Source: a virus
Virus record (IMG/VR): IMGVR_UViG_3300038760_000071
Location: 1-64,000 of that record
Length of the DNA stretch: 64,000 nucleotides
Direction: 5' to 3' (one strand)
Of this stretch, positions 53,462-60,715 are shown piece by piece; the stretch's first letter is position 1, and the number at the start of each line of letters is the position of its first letter. The notes under the pieces are model-generated. The model was not told the DNA's origin and did not search any database. It saw only the letters and a list, made by a program, of their open reading frames with translations. The position numbers were made by a program, and so were the translations under genes.

Positions 53462-54289
53462 ATGGGATTTTTTAACCAAATTACATCATTAGACGATATT
53501 CCGCAATTCAATGTCAAGAAGGTCAGCTTGTTCGATTCTATGCAAAGAAAAATTCCTGACACTTACTCCTTGCAGAGAACAGATGATCACACACATCTAG
53601 GAATCGTTAAGGATAAGTACGTGCCTATTCAGCTTGAAGAGATGGTTGACATTATCGGTCGCGCTTCAGATAAAGTAGGGGATATCAACCACATCGGTTA
53701 CACTGTTTCACGAGGTGGTAGGAAAGTGTTAATTCAGTCTGAGTTGAAGGAAACCATTAACGTTGATGATGATTTGATCAAACCACTCTTTTATACTGTT
53801 ATTGATAATACCGGGGGTGGTGCAAACAAGACAATCCCATCAACTATTCGTATTGCTTGTGATAACGCGTTTCATCTAATCAAGCAGAGTGGGGATAATA
53901 GTAATAGAGCTTTTCACAACCATTTATTCACCGGGCGAGTTGATCTAATGGCAGATAATATCATTAGTTCAATTAAAACCGCGAGAAATTTTACTTCTAT
54001 TATAGAAAATTTAAAGGGAGTTAAGTTCTCACGTGATGAGATGGTTAAACTCACACAACGATTGATACCAGTCCAGGAAAATGAATCAGTAAAACGAATG
54101 CACAAACGTGAGAAACTAGTTTCTCTATACGAGAGTGGTCGTGGAAATGTTGGTGAAACAAAGTGGGATGCATTGAATGCAATCACGGAATTTGAAACTC
54201 ATACAGGTAGGAAATCTCCTGAAAAGCTCATTCGGAATTTAACTATGCCAACTCTTTCGAAAACCGGTATTGGTATGCTATTGGCATAG
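53462..54289 (+). CDS. DUF932-family protein
   Basis: 275 residues. The C-terminal phrase GETKWDALNAITEFETHTGR matches the W-x-x-hNAhTEhxxH pattern of DUF932, and the middle (IPSTIRIACDNAF, then AFHNHLFTGRVDLMADNI) fits too. DUF932 proteins are widespread on phages and plasmids and their function is uncertain. Unlike its neighbours it has a long, A-rich 5' leader, so it may be translated differently or be more strongly expressed. Confidence 0.75.
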   Translation: MGFFNQITSLDDIPQFNVKKVSLFDSMQRKIPDTYSLQRTDDHTHLGIVKDKYVPIQLEEMVDIIGRASDKVGDINHIGYTVSRGGRKVLIQSELKETINVDDDLIKPLFYTVIDNTGGGANKTIPSTIRIACDNAFHLIKQSGDNSNRAFHNHLFTGRVDLMADNIISSIKTARNFTSIIENLKGVKFSRDEMVKLTQRLIPVQENESVKRMHKREKLVSLYESGRGNVGETKWDALNAITEFETHTGRKSPEKLIRNLTMPTLSKTGIGMLLA

Positions 54290-54290
54290 A

Positions 54291-54527
54291 ATGAATAAAC
54301 ATAGAATGTTATTAGCCGACCCAGAAATTCCAGGAGAGGGAGCATGTATAGATATAACATGGTATTCAAAAAAACGTGATATAGTAGTTGAAAAAATAGA
54401 TATATATTTTATAATTAATTATATATTCGGTAATAGTGTAATTGATAATATAGATAATGTAAGTTACACAATGTTTCTGAATGCAGCACTTAACGAACTT
54501 GAAGAAAATAAAAATAAATTAACTTAA
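54291..54527 (+). CDS. Small hypothetical protein
   Basis: 78 residues from the ATG at 54291, 1 nt after the DUF932 stop; a start seven codons earlier would overlap that gene. Acidic to neutral, with a hydrophobic middle (IDIYFIINYIFGNSVI). No family recognised. Confidence 0.55.
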   Translation: MNKHRMLLADPEIPGEGACIDITWYSKKRDIVVEKIDIYFIINYIFGNSVIDNIDNVSYTMFLNAALNELEENKNKLT

Positions 54528-54536
54528 ATAAAAATA

Positions 54537-54716
54537 ATGTACACAGGAAAAATTGGCGATCTAGAATTCATTCTAGAAAAAGATAATAAATGTAGAATTT
54601 GTGTCTATAATAAAGGTAGTGTTGATCCAATAGCATATATCGAGGTTAGCTCAGCTATCACTGAAAAATCTTTTCATTATGAGATTATGGATTTTGTAGC
54701 GAAACATACTAGCTGA
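54537..54716 (+). CDS. Small hypothetical protein
   Basis: 59 residues, beginning MYTGKIGDLEFILEKDNK, with CRICVYNKGS and a C-terminal FHYEIMDFVAKHTS. A TAAATA box lies 6 nt before the ATG. It fits exactly between neighbouring genes. No family recognised. Confidence 0.5.
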   Translation: MYTGKIGDLEFILEKDNKCRICVYNKGSVDPIAYIEVSSAITEKSFHYEIMDFVAKHTS

Positions 54717-54725
54717 TACCCGGGT

Positions 54726-55808
54726 ATGAAAATAGTAACTTGGATATCTAACAAAATTAGGAAGGCTGCCCGCTGGCTCCATGGATTCTTTACGAGCCTG
54801 TATATCACACCGGTACTCCAGGGATTCTTTACGAGCCTGTATATCACACCAGTCCTAGGATCAGGTTCTGGATATCATACGAGTTCTCGGTATAATGATA
54901 TTAAATTAATTCGTCATAACAATATTATTGGCAACGGCATGCACCGTACAGGTTGGCCTTGGGTACATGATAATCTCAAAACAATACACTCGAGTGAAGG
55001 TATTTTGTTTGACGATTTCTTTGAGCAGAATTTTTGCTATAAAGATAAACCAGACACATATACCGAGCCATGGTCCACAATTATTCATCACCCAGCAAAT
55101 ATACCGTCGTTCGGGAACCATAGAGAGCGTCTCGACATCGCGTTTGAATCTAAGGCCTTTAAAGATAGTGAACCATATTTAAAACTCGTCTTCGCGCTGT
55201 CTGACAGTCTTGCAGATTGGCTTAGAACTAAACTATCTTGTAAGGTCATATCCTTAAAACATCCACAATTTTTAGATGTTAAGTCTACCTGGTTACCGGG
55301 TGAGGACAAGGAGGTATACCAGCTAGGATTTTATTTGAGAAACACAGCTTTATGTGATCAGATAAAACTCCCGGATGGGGTTACAGTTAAAAAGTTATGG
55401 AATAGTCTACCATGGCTGGAACCATACCATAATAAGGTCCAATCATATTGGGAAGCGAAGGGTAGAAAAACGCGACGTAATACAGAGTGTGTAAGTTTTG
55501 CAACACCGTCCAAGTATGATCAGATATTAAACACAAAAATTATTATTGCTGAATATTTTGAGGCGTCGGCATCAAATGTGGTGCTGGAATGTATATCTCA
55601 TCACACCCCCCTTATTGTAAACAGGCTACCAGCATTTGAGCAGTATCTAGGAAAGGAATACCCACTATTTTACGATAACATTAATGAAATCCCGAGACTA
55701 ATTGAACAAGCAGCTGAAGGCCACTTTTATCTAAAAACACTATCAACACGAGATCTGCAGATAGATTATTTTCTAAATAAGATTAAAGAAGAAATTTACA
55801 ATATTTAA
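54726..55808 (+). CDS. Glycosyltransferase-like protein with N-terminal tandem repeat
   Basis: 360 residues. The N-terminus holds two copies of a 13-residue unit GFFTSLYITPVLQ, hydrophobic enough for membrane association. The C-terminal half resembles the sugar-donor-binding half of GT-B enzymes: IIAEYFEASASNVVLECISHHTPLIVNRLPAFEQYLG, then LFYDNINEIPRLIEQA. It is followed 9 nt later by a sulfotransferase gene, which suggests a shared glycan pathway. Catalytic residues not confirmed. Confidence 0.6.
   Translation: MKIVTWISNKIRKAARWLHGFFTSLYITPVLQGFFTSLYITPVLGSGSGYHTSSRYNDIKLIRHNNIIGNGMHRTGWPWVHDNLKTIHSSEGILFDDFFEQNFCYKDKPDTYTEPWSTIIHHPANIPSFGNHRERLDIAFESKAFKDSEPYLKLVFALSDSLADWLRTKLSCKVISLKHPQFLDVKSTWLPGEDKEVYQLGFYLRNTALCDQIKLPDGVTVKKLWNSLPWLEPYHNKVQSYWEAKGRKTRRNTECVSFATPSKYDQILNTKIIIAEYFEASASNVVLECISHHTPLIVNRLPAFEQYLGKEYPLFYDNINEIPRLIEQAAEGHFYLKTLSTRDLQIDYFLNKIKEEIYNI
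54783..54860 (+). repeat. Two-copy 39-bp direct repeat
   Basis: ggattctttacgagcctg and the following bases recur at a distance of 39 bp with only a few changes in the last third. In frame, it duplicates 13 residues in the glycosyltransferase-like protein. Confidence 0.85.
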
Positions 55809-55817
55809 TAAACTACT

Positions 55818-56486
55818 ATGAAATCTAAATATGCTATAGTGTGTGGAAGTAGATCAGGTTCTTCATATTTATGTGACCTGTTAAAATCAACAAACAGAGC
55901 TGGTGATCCAAAAGAATACTTTAACACTGATATAACCTTTGATCATTTAAGAAACGGCAAAGGTTATATCGATAGCATTGTTAATGGTACTAAAACAGAG
56001 AATGATGTTTTTGGAGTTAAGATCGTTGGTAAAAAACAATTGGCAGCATACGCAGAAAGCTCGTTAGATATTACCCACTGTGTTCTTTTAACACGACACG
56101 ATACTATTGATCAAGCGATTTCCCGATATAAAGCGTGGAAGACAAATATCTGGCATTTTAAGGATGGTATGACATCCATTCCAAATATTGAATACTCTTA
56201 TGGAGATATCAAATGGTGTTTAGATGAGGTTATTGACGAGAATAAATTTTACAAAACTTTATTAAAGGGCACAAATTACCTAGAAATTGTATATGAAGAT
56301 GATTTATTAGAAAATCCCTCTCAAACAATTGTTTGTATTTTAGAACACCTAGGAATCTCTATAGAGGAACTTCCTGAACTAGTGTCAACTCAAATTATTT
56401 TTCGAAATGAGCAATCTAAACAGTGGAAGACAAAATTCATTCAAGAACTAAAATATAAAAAAACAGCTATAGATAATTATAGGTAG
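55818..56486 (+). CDS. Stf0-type sulfotransferase
   Basis: 222 residues. CGSRSGSSYLCDLLKST (9-25) is the 5'-phosphosulfate-binding loop with the Stf0-type GDPKEYF continuation. LLTRHDTIDQAISRYKAW is the 3'-phosphate region. YLEIVYEDDLLENPSQTI, then LEHLGI, matches the conserved C-terminal region. Such enzymes transfer sulfate from PAPS, for example to trehalose. Here the acceptor may be a surface or virion glycan made by the neighbouring sugar genes. That acceptor is inferred. Confidence 0.75.
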   Translation: MKSKYAIVCGSRSGSSYLCDLLKSTNRAGDPKEYFNTDITFDHLRNGKGYIDSIVNGTKTENDVFGVKIVGKKQLAAYAESSLDITHCVLLTRHDTIDQAISRYKAWKTNIWHFKDGMTSIPNIEYSYGDIKWCLDEVIDENKFYKTLLKGTNYLEIVYEDDLLENPSQTIVCILEHLGISIEELPELVSTQIIFRNEQSKQWKTKFIQELKYKKTAIDNYR

Positions 56487-56502
56487 ATAATAAATAGACT
56501 AC

Positions 56503-56838
56503 ATGAGTGAAGAATATCAACAACGACGAGCGTATGTTTCTAAAATTAAAAACAATAAAGCTCGAACATCAGCATCTAAAGAATACTTTCAATTGATCGT
56601 CGAAGATGGTGAGGCATATTTTTTCACCACAGTAGATTTTGACAGAGCTAAGAAGCGAGCAAATAAAAATTTAGAAGATATTATCGCGGTTGATTTTAAT
56701 ACTCAGAAACCAACTATTATTGAGAAGATTGTTAGAGTGACAGTAGCTGAAAAAAGTGTTGAGGTTGAGAAAGCTGTGAAGGCACGCCGGGATCGGAGAA
56801 GATTAACTCTACAGAAATCTTATAAATTAATTAAATAA
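56503..56838 (+). CDS. Small basic hypothetical protein
   Basis: 111 residues. VSKIKNNKARTSASKEYFQLIVEDGEAYFFTTVDFDRAKKRANKN is followed by a basic C-terminus (KAVKARRDRRRLTLQK). It could bind nucleic acid. A TAAATA lies 6 nt before the ATG, and the gene ends 7 nt before the tRNA. No family recognised. Confidence 0.6.
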   Translation: MSEEYQQRRAYVSKIKNNKARTSASKEYFQLIVEDGEAYFFTTVDFDRAKKRANKNLEDIIAVDFNTQKPTIIEKIVRVTVAEKSVEVEKAVKARRDRRRLTLQKSYKLIK

Positions 56839-56845
56839 CTTTAAC

Positions 56846-56920
56846 GCGGGTGTAGCTCAGTGGTAGAGCCTCACGTTGCCAACGTGACTGTCATCGGTTC
56901 AAATCCGGTCACCCGCTCCA
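56846..56920 (+). tRNA. tRNA-Gly (anticodon GCC)
   Basis: 75 nt including an encoded CCA. The acceptor stem GCGGGTG pairs fully with CACCCGC, discriminator T. The anticodon loop TTGCCAA reads GGC. The T arm CCGGTTCAAATCCGG-type sequence (ATCGGTTCAAATCCGGT) is intact. A GGC-reading tRNA in an AT-rich phage may compensate for host codon supply or serve as an integration remnant. Confidence 0.93.
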
Positions 56921-56926
56921 TTTAAA

Positions 56927-57079
56927 ATGATATTAAAATATTTAAGAATTGGTTATATTAAATGTAGTATTAAAATTTTTATACTTAAATTAAGAATTAA
57001 GCTTAAATTCAGTCAACTAACAACATATCAAAAAAAACTAATTAAAGACTGTATAACTCAATATAACAACCTTTTTTAG
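56927..57079 (+). CDS. Possible small basic membrane-type protein
   Basis: 50 residues, rich in Ile, Leu and Lys (ILKYLRIGYIKCSIKIFILK), starting 6 nt after the tRNA. The sequence is AT-rich and may be open by chance. No Shine-Dalgarno site or promoter box is seen. Otherwise the 200 nt between the tRNA and the next gene holds nothing more than the late box at 57107. Confidence 0.25.
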   Translation: MILKYLRIGYIKCSIKIFILKLRIKLKFSQLTTYQKKLIKDCITQYNNLF

Positions 57080-57106
57080 TTGTAATCTAATTAATTGATG
57101 TTATAT

Positions 57107-57114
57107 TATAAATA
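57107..57114 (+). promoter_or_regulatory. Late promoter box of the outer-membrane protein gene
   Basis: Perfect TATAAATA followed by taacat and the ATG at 57121. Confidence 0.6.
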
Positions 57115-57120
57115 TAACAT

Positions 57121-57894
57121 ATGACAAAACATATTATACTAACATTGTTGGCCGCTATAGCTACTGCTGCAGCGGGTGTAACTACCGGAAATCAACTATC
57201 TGTTGATACCGGTTATATTGAAAATAGTCTTACAGCGCCGAGCATCTCACTAGATGCAGCATTCACATCTCAAGAACTATGGCGAGGTGTGACTAGGGGG
57301 GATGATAGTACTCAAGTCTCCGCGTTTAGTAATATTACCTTTTCAAATAATATTAACACATACGCAGGTGTAACACTACGAAATACAGATGATACAGATT
57401 CTGAGTATATATTTACCGGTGGGGTAAGTAAAGACTTTAGTGCTCTAGGGCTTACTGGCACCAGTTTAGGAGTAGTTTTTAACTATTACACAGAAGGTAC
57501 AAGTGTTGTGGGTGATATTACTAGCGAAGTTGGTGTAATACTATCTCAACGATTTGATTGCTTTCTATTGGATAAAGCAGCTATTACGCAATACTTTACC
57601 ATGGAAGGTGAAGGTCAGGGGTATGGTGAGCTGCAGCTAGTAAAGACTGTCAATATTTTAGGTTTAGATGTTGATCTCACTGGGGTTGTTGGTTATCTCG
57701 CTGATGAGAGTGAGCTTACTCATTCTCAATTAACAATTAGTACTGACTGTAAAACAGGTGTTAATGATTTAGTCGTTACACCGTTTGTAACTACTCTGTT
57801 CTCTTTAACAGATGACTCAAATGGTGCGCGTGGAATCTATTCAGGCGCAGAGGATGAGGTTGCAGTCGGATTCCAGATTGGTTATAAGTTTTAA
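57121..57894 (+). CDS. Phage-encoded outer-membrane beta-barrel protein
   Basis: 257 residues. The signal peptide is clear (MTKHIILTLLAAIATAAAG, cleavage near 19-20). Mature part: alternating beta-strands, including LDAAFTSQELWRGVTRGDDSTQ, a pattern like the TIGR02001-type outer-membrane proteins (strand, RG, aromatic). The final residues VAVGFQIGYKF end in Phe, the usual barrel-assembly signal. It is monocistronic, with a perfect late box and a strong terminator. It may sit in the host outer membrane and block further phage adsorption or alter permeability; this is inferred. Confidence 0.7.
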   Translation: MTKHIILTLLAAIATAAAGVTTGNQLSVDTGYIENSLTAPSISLDAAFTSQELWRGVTRGDDSTQVSAFSNITFSNNINTYAGVTLRNTDDTDSEYIFTGGVSKDFSALGLTGTSLGVVFNYYTEGTSVVGDITSEVGVILSQRFDCFLLDKAAITQYFTMEGEGQGYGELQLVKTVNILGLDVDLTGVVGYLADESELTHSQLTISTDCKTGVNDLVVTPFVTTLFSLTDDSNGARGIYSGAEDEVAVGFQIGYKF

Positions 57895-57913
57895 TTAAAT
57901 ATAAACCTTAATT

Positions 57914-57948
57914 ACCCCCCGTGTTTATATTATATAAACACGGGGGGT
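57914..57948 (+). terminator. Rho-independent terminator after the outer-membrane protein gene
   Basis: A perfect 16-bp stem (ACCCCCCGTGTTTATA) with a TTA loop, starting 20 nt after the stop and followed by TT and A/T-rich sequence. It can function in either direction, but the T-tract is short. Confidence 0.85.
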
Positions 57949-57991
57949 TTAGTTATTGGCTATTACATTGCATAATGTAATACTATATTAT

Positions 57992-58009
57992 TTGGAACTT
58001 CAATATAAT
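57992..58009 (+). promoter_or_regulatory. Early promoter with GGAACTT element
   Basis: TTGGAACTTCAATATAAT followed by agtagt and the ATG at 58016. A variant of the AAGGAACTCT family. Confidence 0.55.
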
Positions 58010-58015
58010 AGTAGT

Positions 58016-58417
58016 ATGGCTATTAACTTTAAGCGATTGGAGAAGATAACGAGAAGTCTTAAACCAATTTGCCAATCTGGCAAATCCTTTCACGCAACGT
58101 TTGTCTATAGAAAAAACAAGCTTGTATGTACCGCGTATAATAATTATAAAAAGCAACACCCATATTATAAATTTGGTACTTACAAATCCACAAAACGGGG
58201 TAGTGTAAATTATATACCAGGTATACACTCAGAGGTAGCTGCATTACTAAAAATGGGTAGAGTAGACTGCTCAAATTTAACATTTATAAATGTTCGGATT
58301 GATAATTCGAATAATGTAGCGATCTCAAAGCCGTGTCCTAACTGTCAAAGACTGTTAGATAGTATAGGTTATAAAAAAATATGGTATTATACTGGTAATA
58401 AATATATTTGCTGTTAA
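58016..58417 (+). CDS. Cytidine/deoxycytidylate deaminase-superfamily protein
   Basis: 133 residues from the ATG at 58016, 6 nt after TATAAT; a start 20 codons upstream lies before the promoter and is rejected. The zinc site is visible as HSE (71-73) and PCPNC (106-110), i.e. H-x-E and P-C-x-x-C. The N-terminal part (FHATFVYRKNKLVCTAYNNYKKQHP) is basic, which is unusual for free-nucleotide deaminases and could suit nucleic-acid binding. It may supply dUMP for ThyX, or edit DNA or RNA. Confidence 0.7.
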   Translation: MAINFKRLEKITRSLKPICQSGKSFHATFVYRKNKLVCTAYNNYKKQHPYYKFGTYKSTKRGSVNYIPGIHSEVAALLKMGRVDCSNLTFINVRIDNSNNVAISKPCPNCQRLLDSIGYKKIWYYTGNKYICC

Positions 58418-58420
58418 ATA
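58415..58420 (+). promoter_or_regulatory. Late promoter box, N5 before ATG
   Basis: TTAAATA followed by taggt and the ATG at 58426. It overlaps the stop codon of the deaminase gene. Confidence 0.5.
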
Positions 58421-58425
58421 TAGGT

Positions 58426-58890
58426 ATGGGTACAAATAATAGATTATCATGGTGGCGCCGCATCCAACGTTTCTTTAACTGGTATAGGTCACCATCACCG
58501 CCGCGATATATATCACCATCACTTACGTCATCATCGACGCAGGTTATATCACCATCATCGACACCATCATTGACACCATCATTGACACCACCATCATCGA
58601 CCCCGGTTATATCACCATCATCGACCCCGGTTATATCACCATCATTGACACCACCATCATCGACCCCGGTTATATCACCATCAATGGCACACCCAATAGC
58701 ACCACCATCGACGCCGGTACCGGCGATATCTACACCCATCTCACCAGTATTAGGTGCGTGTATTAATGAGATTACAAGTAGAACTACGGTAGGTGCATGT
58801 GCACATGAATCTGCTAGAGTATCTGTGCTAGGAGTTAATATACATAATTTGTCTAAGCAAAATACAGCTGGTTATAGTGACTGGTACTAA
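58426..58890 (+). CDS. Small Pro/Ser/Thr-repeat late protein
   Basis: 154 residues from the ATG at 58426; six codons further upstream is less likely given the box spacing. The N-terminus is basic and aromatic (LSWWRRIQRFFNWYR), possibly membrane-binding or amphipathic. The middle ~75 residues are SSTPVISPSLTPP-type repeats, similar in composition to the large PTS proteins at the left end. The C-terminus is globular and holds two Cys (GACINEITSRTTVGACAHES). The antisense Gly/Asp-rich frame lacks any start signal. Late expression suggests a virion or lysis-stage protein. Confidence 0.6.
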   Translation: MGTNNRLSWWRRIQRFFNWYRSPSPPRYISPSLTSSSTQVISPSSTPSLTPSLTPPSSTPVISPSSTPVISPSLTPPSSTPVISPSMAHPIAPPSTPVPAISTPISPVLGACINEITSRTTVGACAHESARVSVLGVNIHNLSKQNTAGYSDWY

Positions 58891-58944
58891 CACTTTAATT
58901 ATAAAATAGTTGATTTAAACATGGTTAAATGTTATAATTTAACA

Positions 58945-59373
58945 ATGACTAAATTATTATATTTTACATTAATTGTAGTAATACTATATACAAACACAGG
59001 TTGTGTTGATACAGTATATGCTGCACCACCTGCATCTAACACGCGTGTAGTAAATGCTAGAATTACATATTACTGTGGCCGTGATAAGTGGGGATCCCGT
59101 GTAGCGTGTCCAAAGACGATAAGAGCAAATCGAGGGTTAACTGTAGCGGCACATCCCGATTTTAAATTTGGACAGAAAATTTATATCCCAAAGCTCAAGA
59201 ACATTATTGGGGATGGTTATTTCAATGTACAGGATAGGGGAAGCGCTGTTACGTCCCGGCTCGCATCAAAAGGTAAGGCATATGTGTTTGATGTATATGT
59301 TAGCTCGTATAATGAGCTAAAGCGGAATTCTCGTAAGCTGCCAATGTATATGGACGTGCACATCTCTCGATAA
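58945..59373 (+). CDS. Exported double-psi-barrel (3D/RlpA-like) protein
   Basis: 142 residues from the ATG at 58945, which is 6 nt after TATAAT; a start eight codons earlier precedes the promoter. The N-terminus MTKLLYFTLIVVILYTNTGC is a signal peptide or anchor. The rest resembles a 3D/double-psi beta-barrel: LTVAAHPDFKFGQKIYIPKL, then FNVQDRGSAVTS, then KAYVFDVYVSSYNE. The Asp residues in QDRG and FDVY match the D-x-D-type site of MltA/RlpA-like cell-wall enzymes. Probably acts on peptidoglycan during lysis or entry. Confidence 0.65.
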   Translation: MTKLLYFTLIVVILYTNTGCVDTVYAAPPASNTRVVNARITYYCGRDKWGSRVACPKTIRANRGLTVAAHPDFKFGQKIYIPKLKNIIGDGYFNVQDRGSAVTSRLASKGKAYVFDVYVSSYNELKRNSRKLPMYMDVHISR

Positions 59374-59390
59374 AGGAACTCTTATATAAT
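59373..59390 (+). promoter_or_regulatory. Early promoter with AAGGAACTCT element
   Basis: AAGGAACTCTTATATAAT followed by aataat and the ATG at 59397. Confidence 0.7.
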
Positions 59391-59396
59391 AATAAT

Positions 59397-59642
59397 ATGA
59401 CTTGTAAATGTGGTAGAAAAATTGAACAACCAAGGGTAGAATTTAGTTTGAAGAACTGTGCTGCATGCGCTCATGCGCAGCCTGATGTTCCCAAGCTTAA
59501 AGGTGTTTTAAGATATGCTCATAAGACAGGGGCCGAGATTCAAATTATGTCTGAAGAATGTTTTAACTCGCAAAAAATATATTGGACCCCTCAGGGAGCT
59601 AGGAGCGCAGTTAAAAACTTCTCTAAGAATATTAGTTGCTAA
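59397..59642 (+). CDS. Small zinc-finger protein, DksA/TraR-like
   Basis: 81 residues. CKCGRKIEQPRVEFSLKNCAACAHA resembles the DksA/TraR C4 finger (C-x-C-G, Ile, Arg, then C-x-x-C), although the first pair has one residue fewer than usual. The rest (LRYAHKTGAEIQIM, then IYWTPQGARSAVKNFSKN) is not part of that family's typical tail. A phage TraR-like protein could bind RNA polymerase; this is possible but unproven. It has its own early promoter with leaderless spacing. Confidence 0.55.
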   Translation: MTCKCGRKIEQPRVEFSLKNCAACAHAQPDVPKLKGVLRYAHKTGAEIQIMSEECFNSQKIYWTPQGARSAVKNFSKNISC

Positions 59643-59670
59643 ATTAATACTATACCATTATAATAGATAT

Positions 59671-59853
59671 ATGAGCGAAATTATTAAATCAATGCCATCA
59701 AATAAAGCATGGTTAAGTAACTACGATAGAGCGTTTCTTAAATTGACTCCTAAAGATTGGGCGAAGTTGGAAGATGTAGAGTGTACAAGTTCATTAACCC
59801 GTAAAATGTCTTTTAAAGAGTTTCAAAATCTTATACTAGGGGGTGTTGTATAG
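59671..59853 (+). CDS. Small hypothetical protein
   Basis: 60 residues from the ATG at 59671, 6 nt after TATAAT; the longer reading begins inside the zinc-finger gene. Helical, basic N-terminal half (MPSNKAWLSNYDRAFLKLTPKDW) and MSFKEFQNLIL at the end. No family recognised. Confidence 0.55.
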   Translation: MSEIIKSMPSNKAWLSNYDRAFLKLTPKDWAKLEDVECTSSLTRKMSFKEFQNLILGGVV

Positions 59854-59864
59854 ATAATTACAAT

Positions 59865-60500
59865 ATGGGAATACAAAATAATACAGTCGAACTATTAGGT
59901 TATTATGGAAGCGATGAAATTATCGCTTGTAGCGCTTGGACATCAACATCAAGAAAACTTACCAATGAAAAGAGAGAACGGATTCCTAAACTCATCGATA
60001 TGCTCTGGCGAGAAGGGCACCACACGCCCTTTGAAAAAGCTACATGTCACTTTCTTGTTAATTGTGATATTGCTAGTCATATTCATCTACTCAAGCATCG
60101 CGTTGCTTCTATTAATGCTGAATCAGCTAGATATAAAGAGTTAAAGGAGGACAAATATTACATTCCAACTGACTGGAGCAATAAATGGAGAGAGAAATTA
60201 GAACAGTTTAACAAGGATGCAAACAACCTCTACCATGAATGCTTAGAAGAGCTTGAACCAGAGATTGGTAGGAAAAGATCTAAAGAATCGGCTAGATTTT
60301 TTAAACCATATGCATCACAAATACAGGCAGATATTATGTTTAACTTTAGATCGTTTGCAAACTTTTTAAAGTTACGTAATAATGAACACTCACAACTTGA
60401 GATTAGAGAAATTGCTCAACAGATGATAACCCTAGTTGAAAATATTGAAGGTAATCCATTTAAACATACAATTACATCATGGAAACAACATTTAAATTAA
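59865..60500 (+). CDS. thyX: Flavin-dependent thymidylate synthase ThyX
   Basis: 211 residues, normal for ThyX. The signature RHR-x7-S appears as KHRVASINAESARY (77-90), with HR and the Ser at the right places; the first Arg is Lys. Also EGHHTPFEKATCHF (50-63) and the C-terminal ITSWKQHL. It makes dTMP from dUMP using FAD, NADPH and methylene-THF, working with the dUTPase at 24261. GATAAT lies 6 nt before the ATG. The next gene overlaps its end by 22 nt. Confidence 0.93.
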   Translation: MGIQNNTVELLGYYGSDEIIACSAWTSTSRKLTNEKRERIPKLIDMLWREGHHTPFEKATCHFLVNCDIASHIHLLKHRVASINAESARYKELKEDKYYIPTDWSNKWREKLEQFNKDANNLYHECLEELEPEIGRKRSKESARFFKPYASQIQADIMFNFRSFANFLKLRNNEHSQLEIREIAQQMITLVENIEGNPFKHTITSWKQHLN

Positions 60501-60715
60501 AAGGTTATTGTAGGGTAGTATCTGCAGATGATACAGAGAGAAAAAATTGGTTAGATGTTCCACGTGCACCTGAGTTTGAAACGTATGCAGGTGCACAGCG
60601 ATATTATATAGAAACTACTGCTAGCGGCGTCGATACTAGACGCTGGGATATGTTTGAACAGGTTGCTATATTTGAAGAGAGTGAATCAAGCAAATTTATG
60701 GCAACTATATCCTAG
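60479..60715 (+). CDS. Small hypothetical protein
   Basis: 78 residues with a compact mixed fold: KGYCRVVSADDTERKNWLDV, FETYAGAQRYYIETTASGVD, and an acidic end. It starts within the ThyX coding region (22-nt overlap), indicating coupling. No family recognised. Confidence 0.6.
   Translation: METTFKLKGYCRVVSADDTERKNWLDVPRAPEFETYAGAQRYYIETTASGVDTRRWDMFEQVAIFEESESSKFMATIS

Noticed and set aside
56846-56920. Attachment site at the tRNA gene
   Set aside because: No integrase gene and no duplicated tRNA 3' end were seen nearby; T4-like phages are normally lytic.
58338-58739. Minus-strand Gly/Asp-rich (DGDITGVDDG) frame, resembling a calcium-binding repeat
   Set aside because: It is the antisense of the Pro/Ser/Thr repeat. 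The plus-strand frame has a late box at N5 and sense-strand neighbours.
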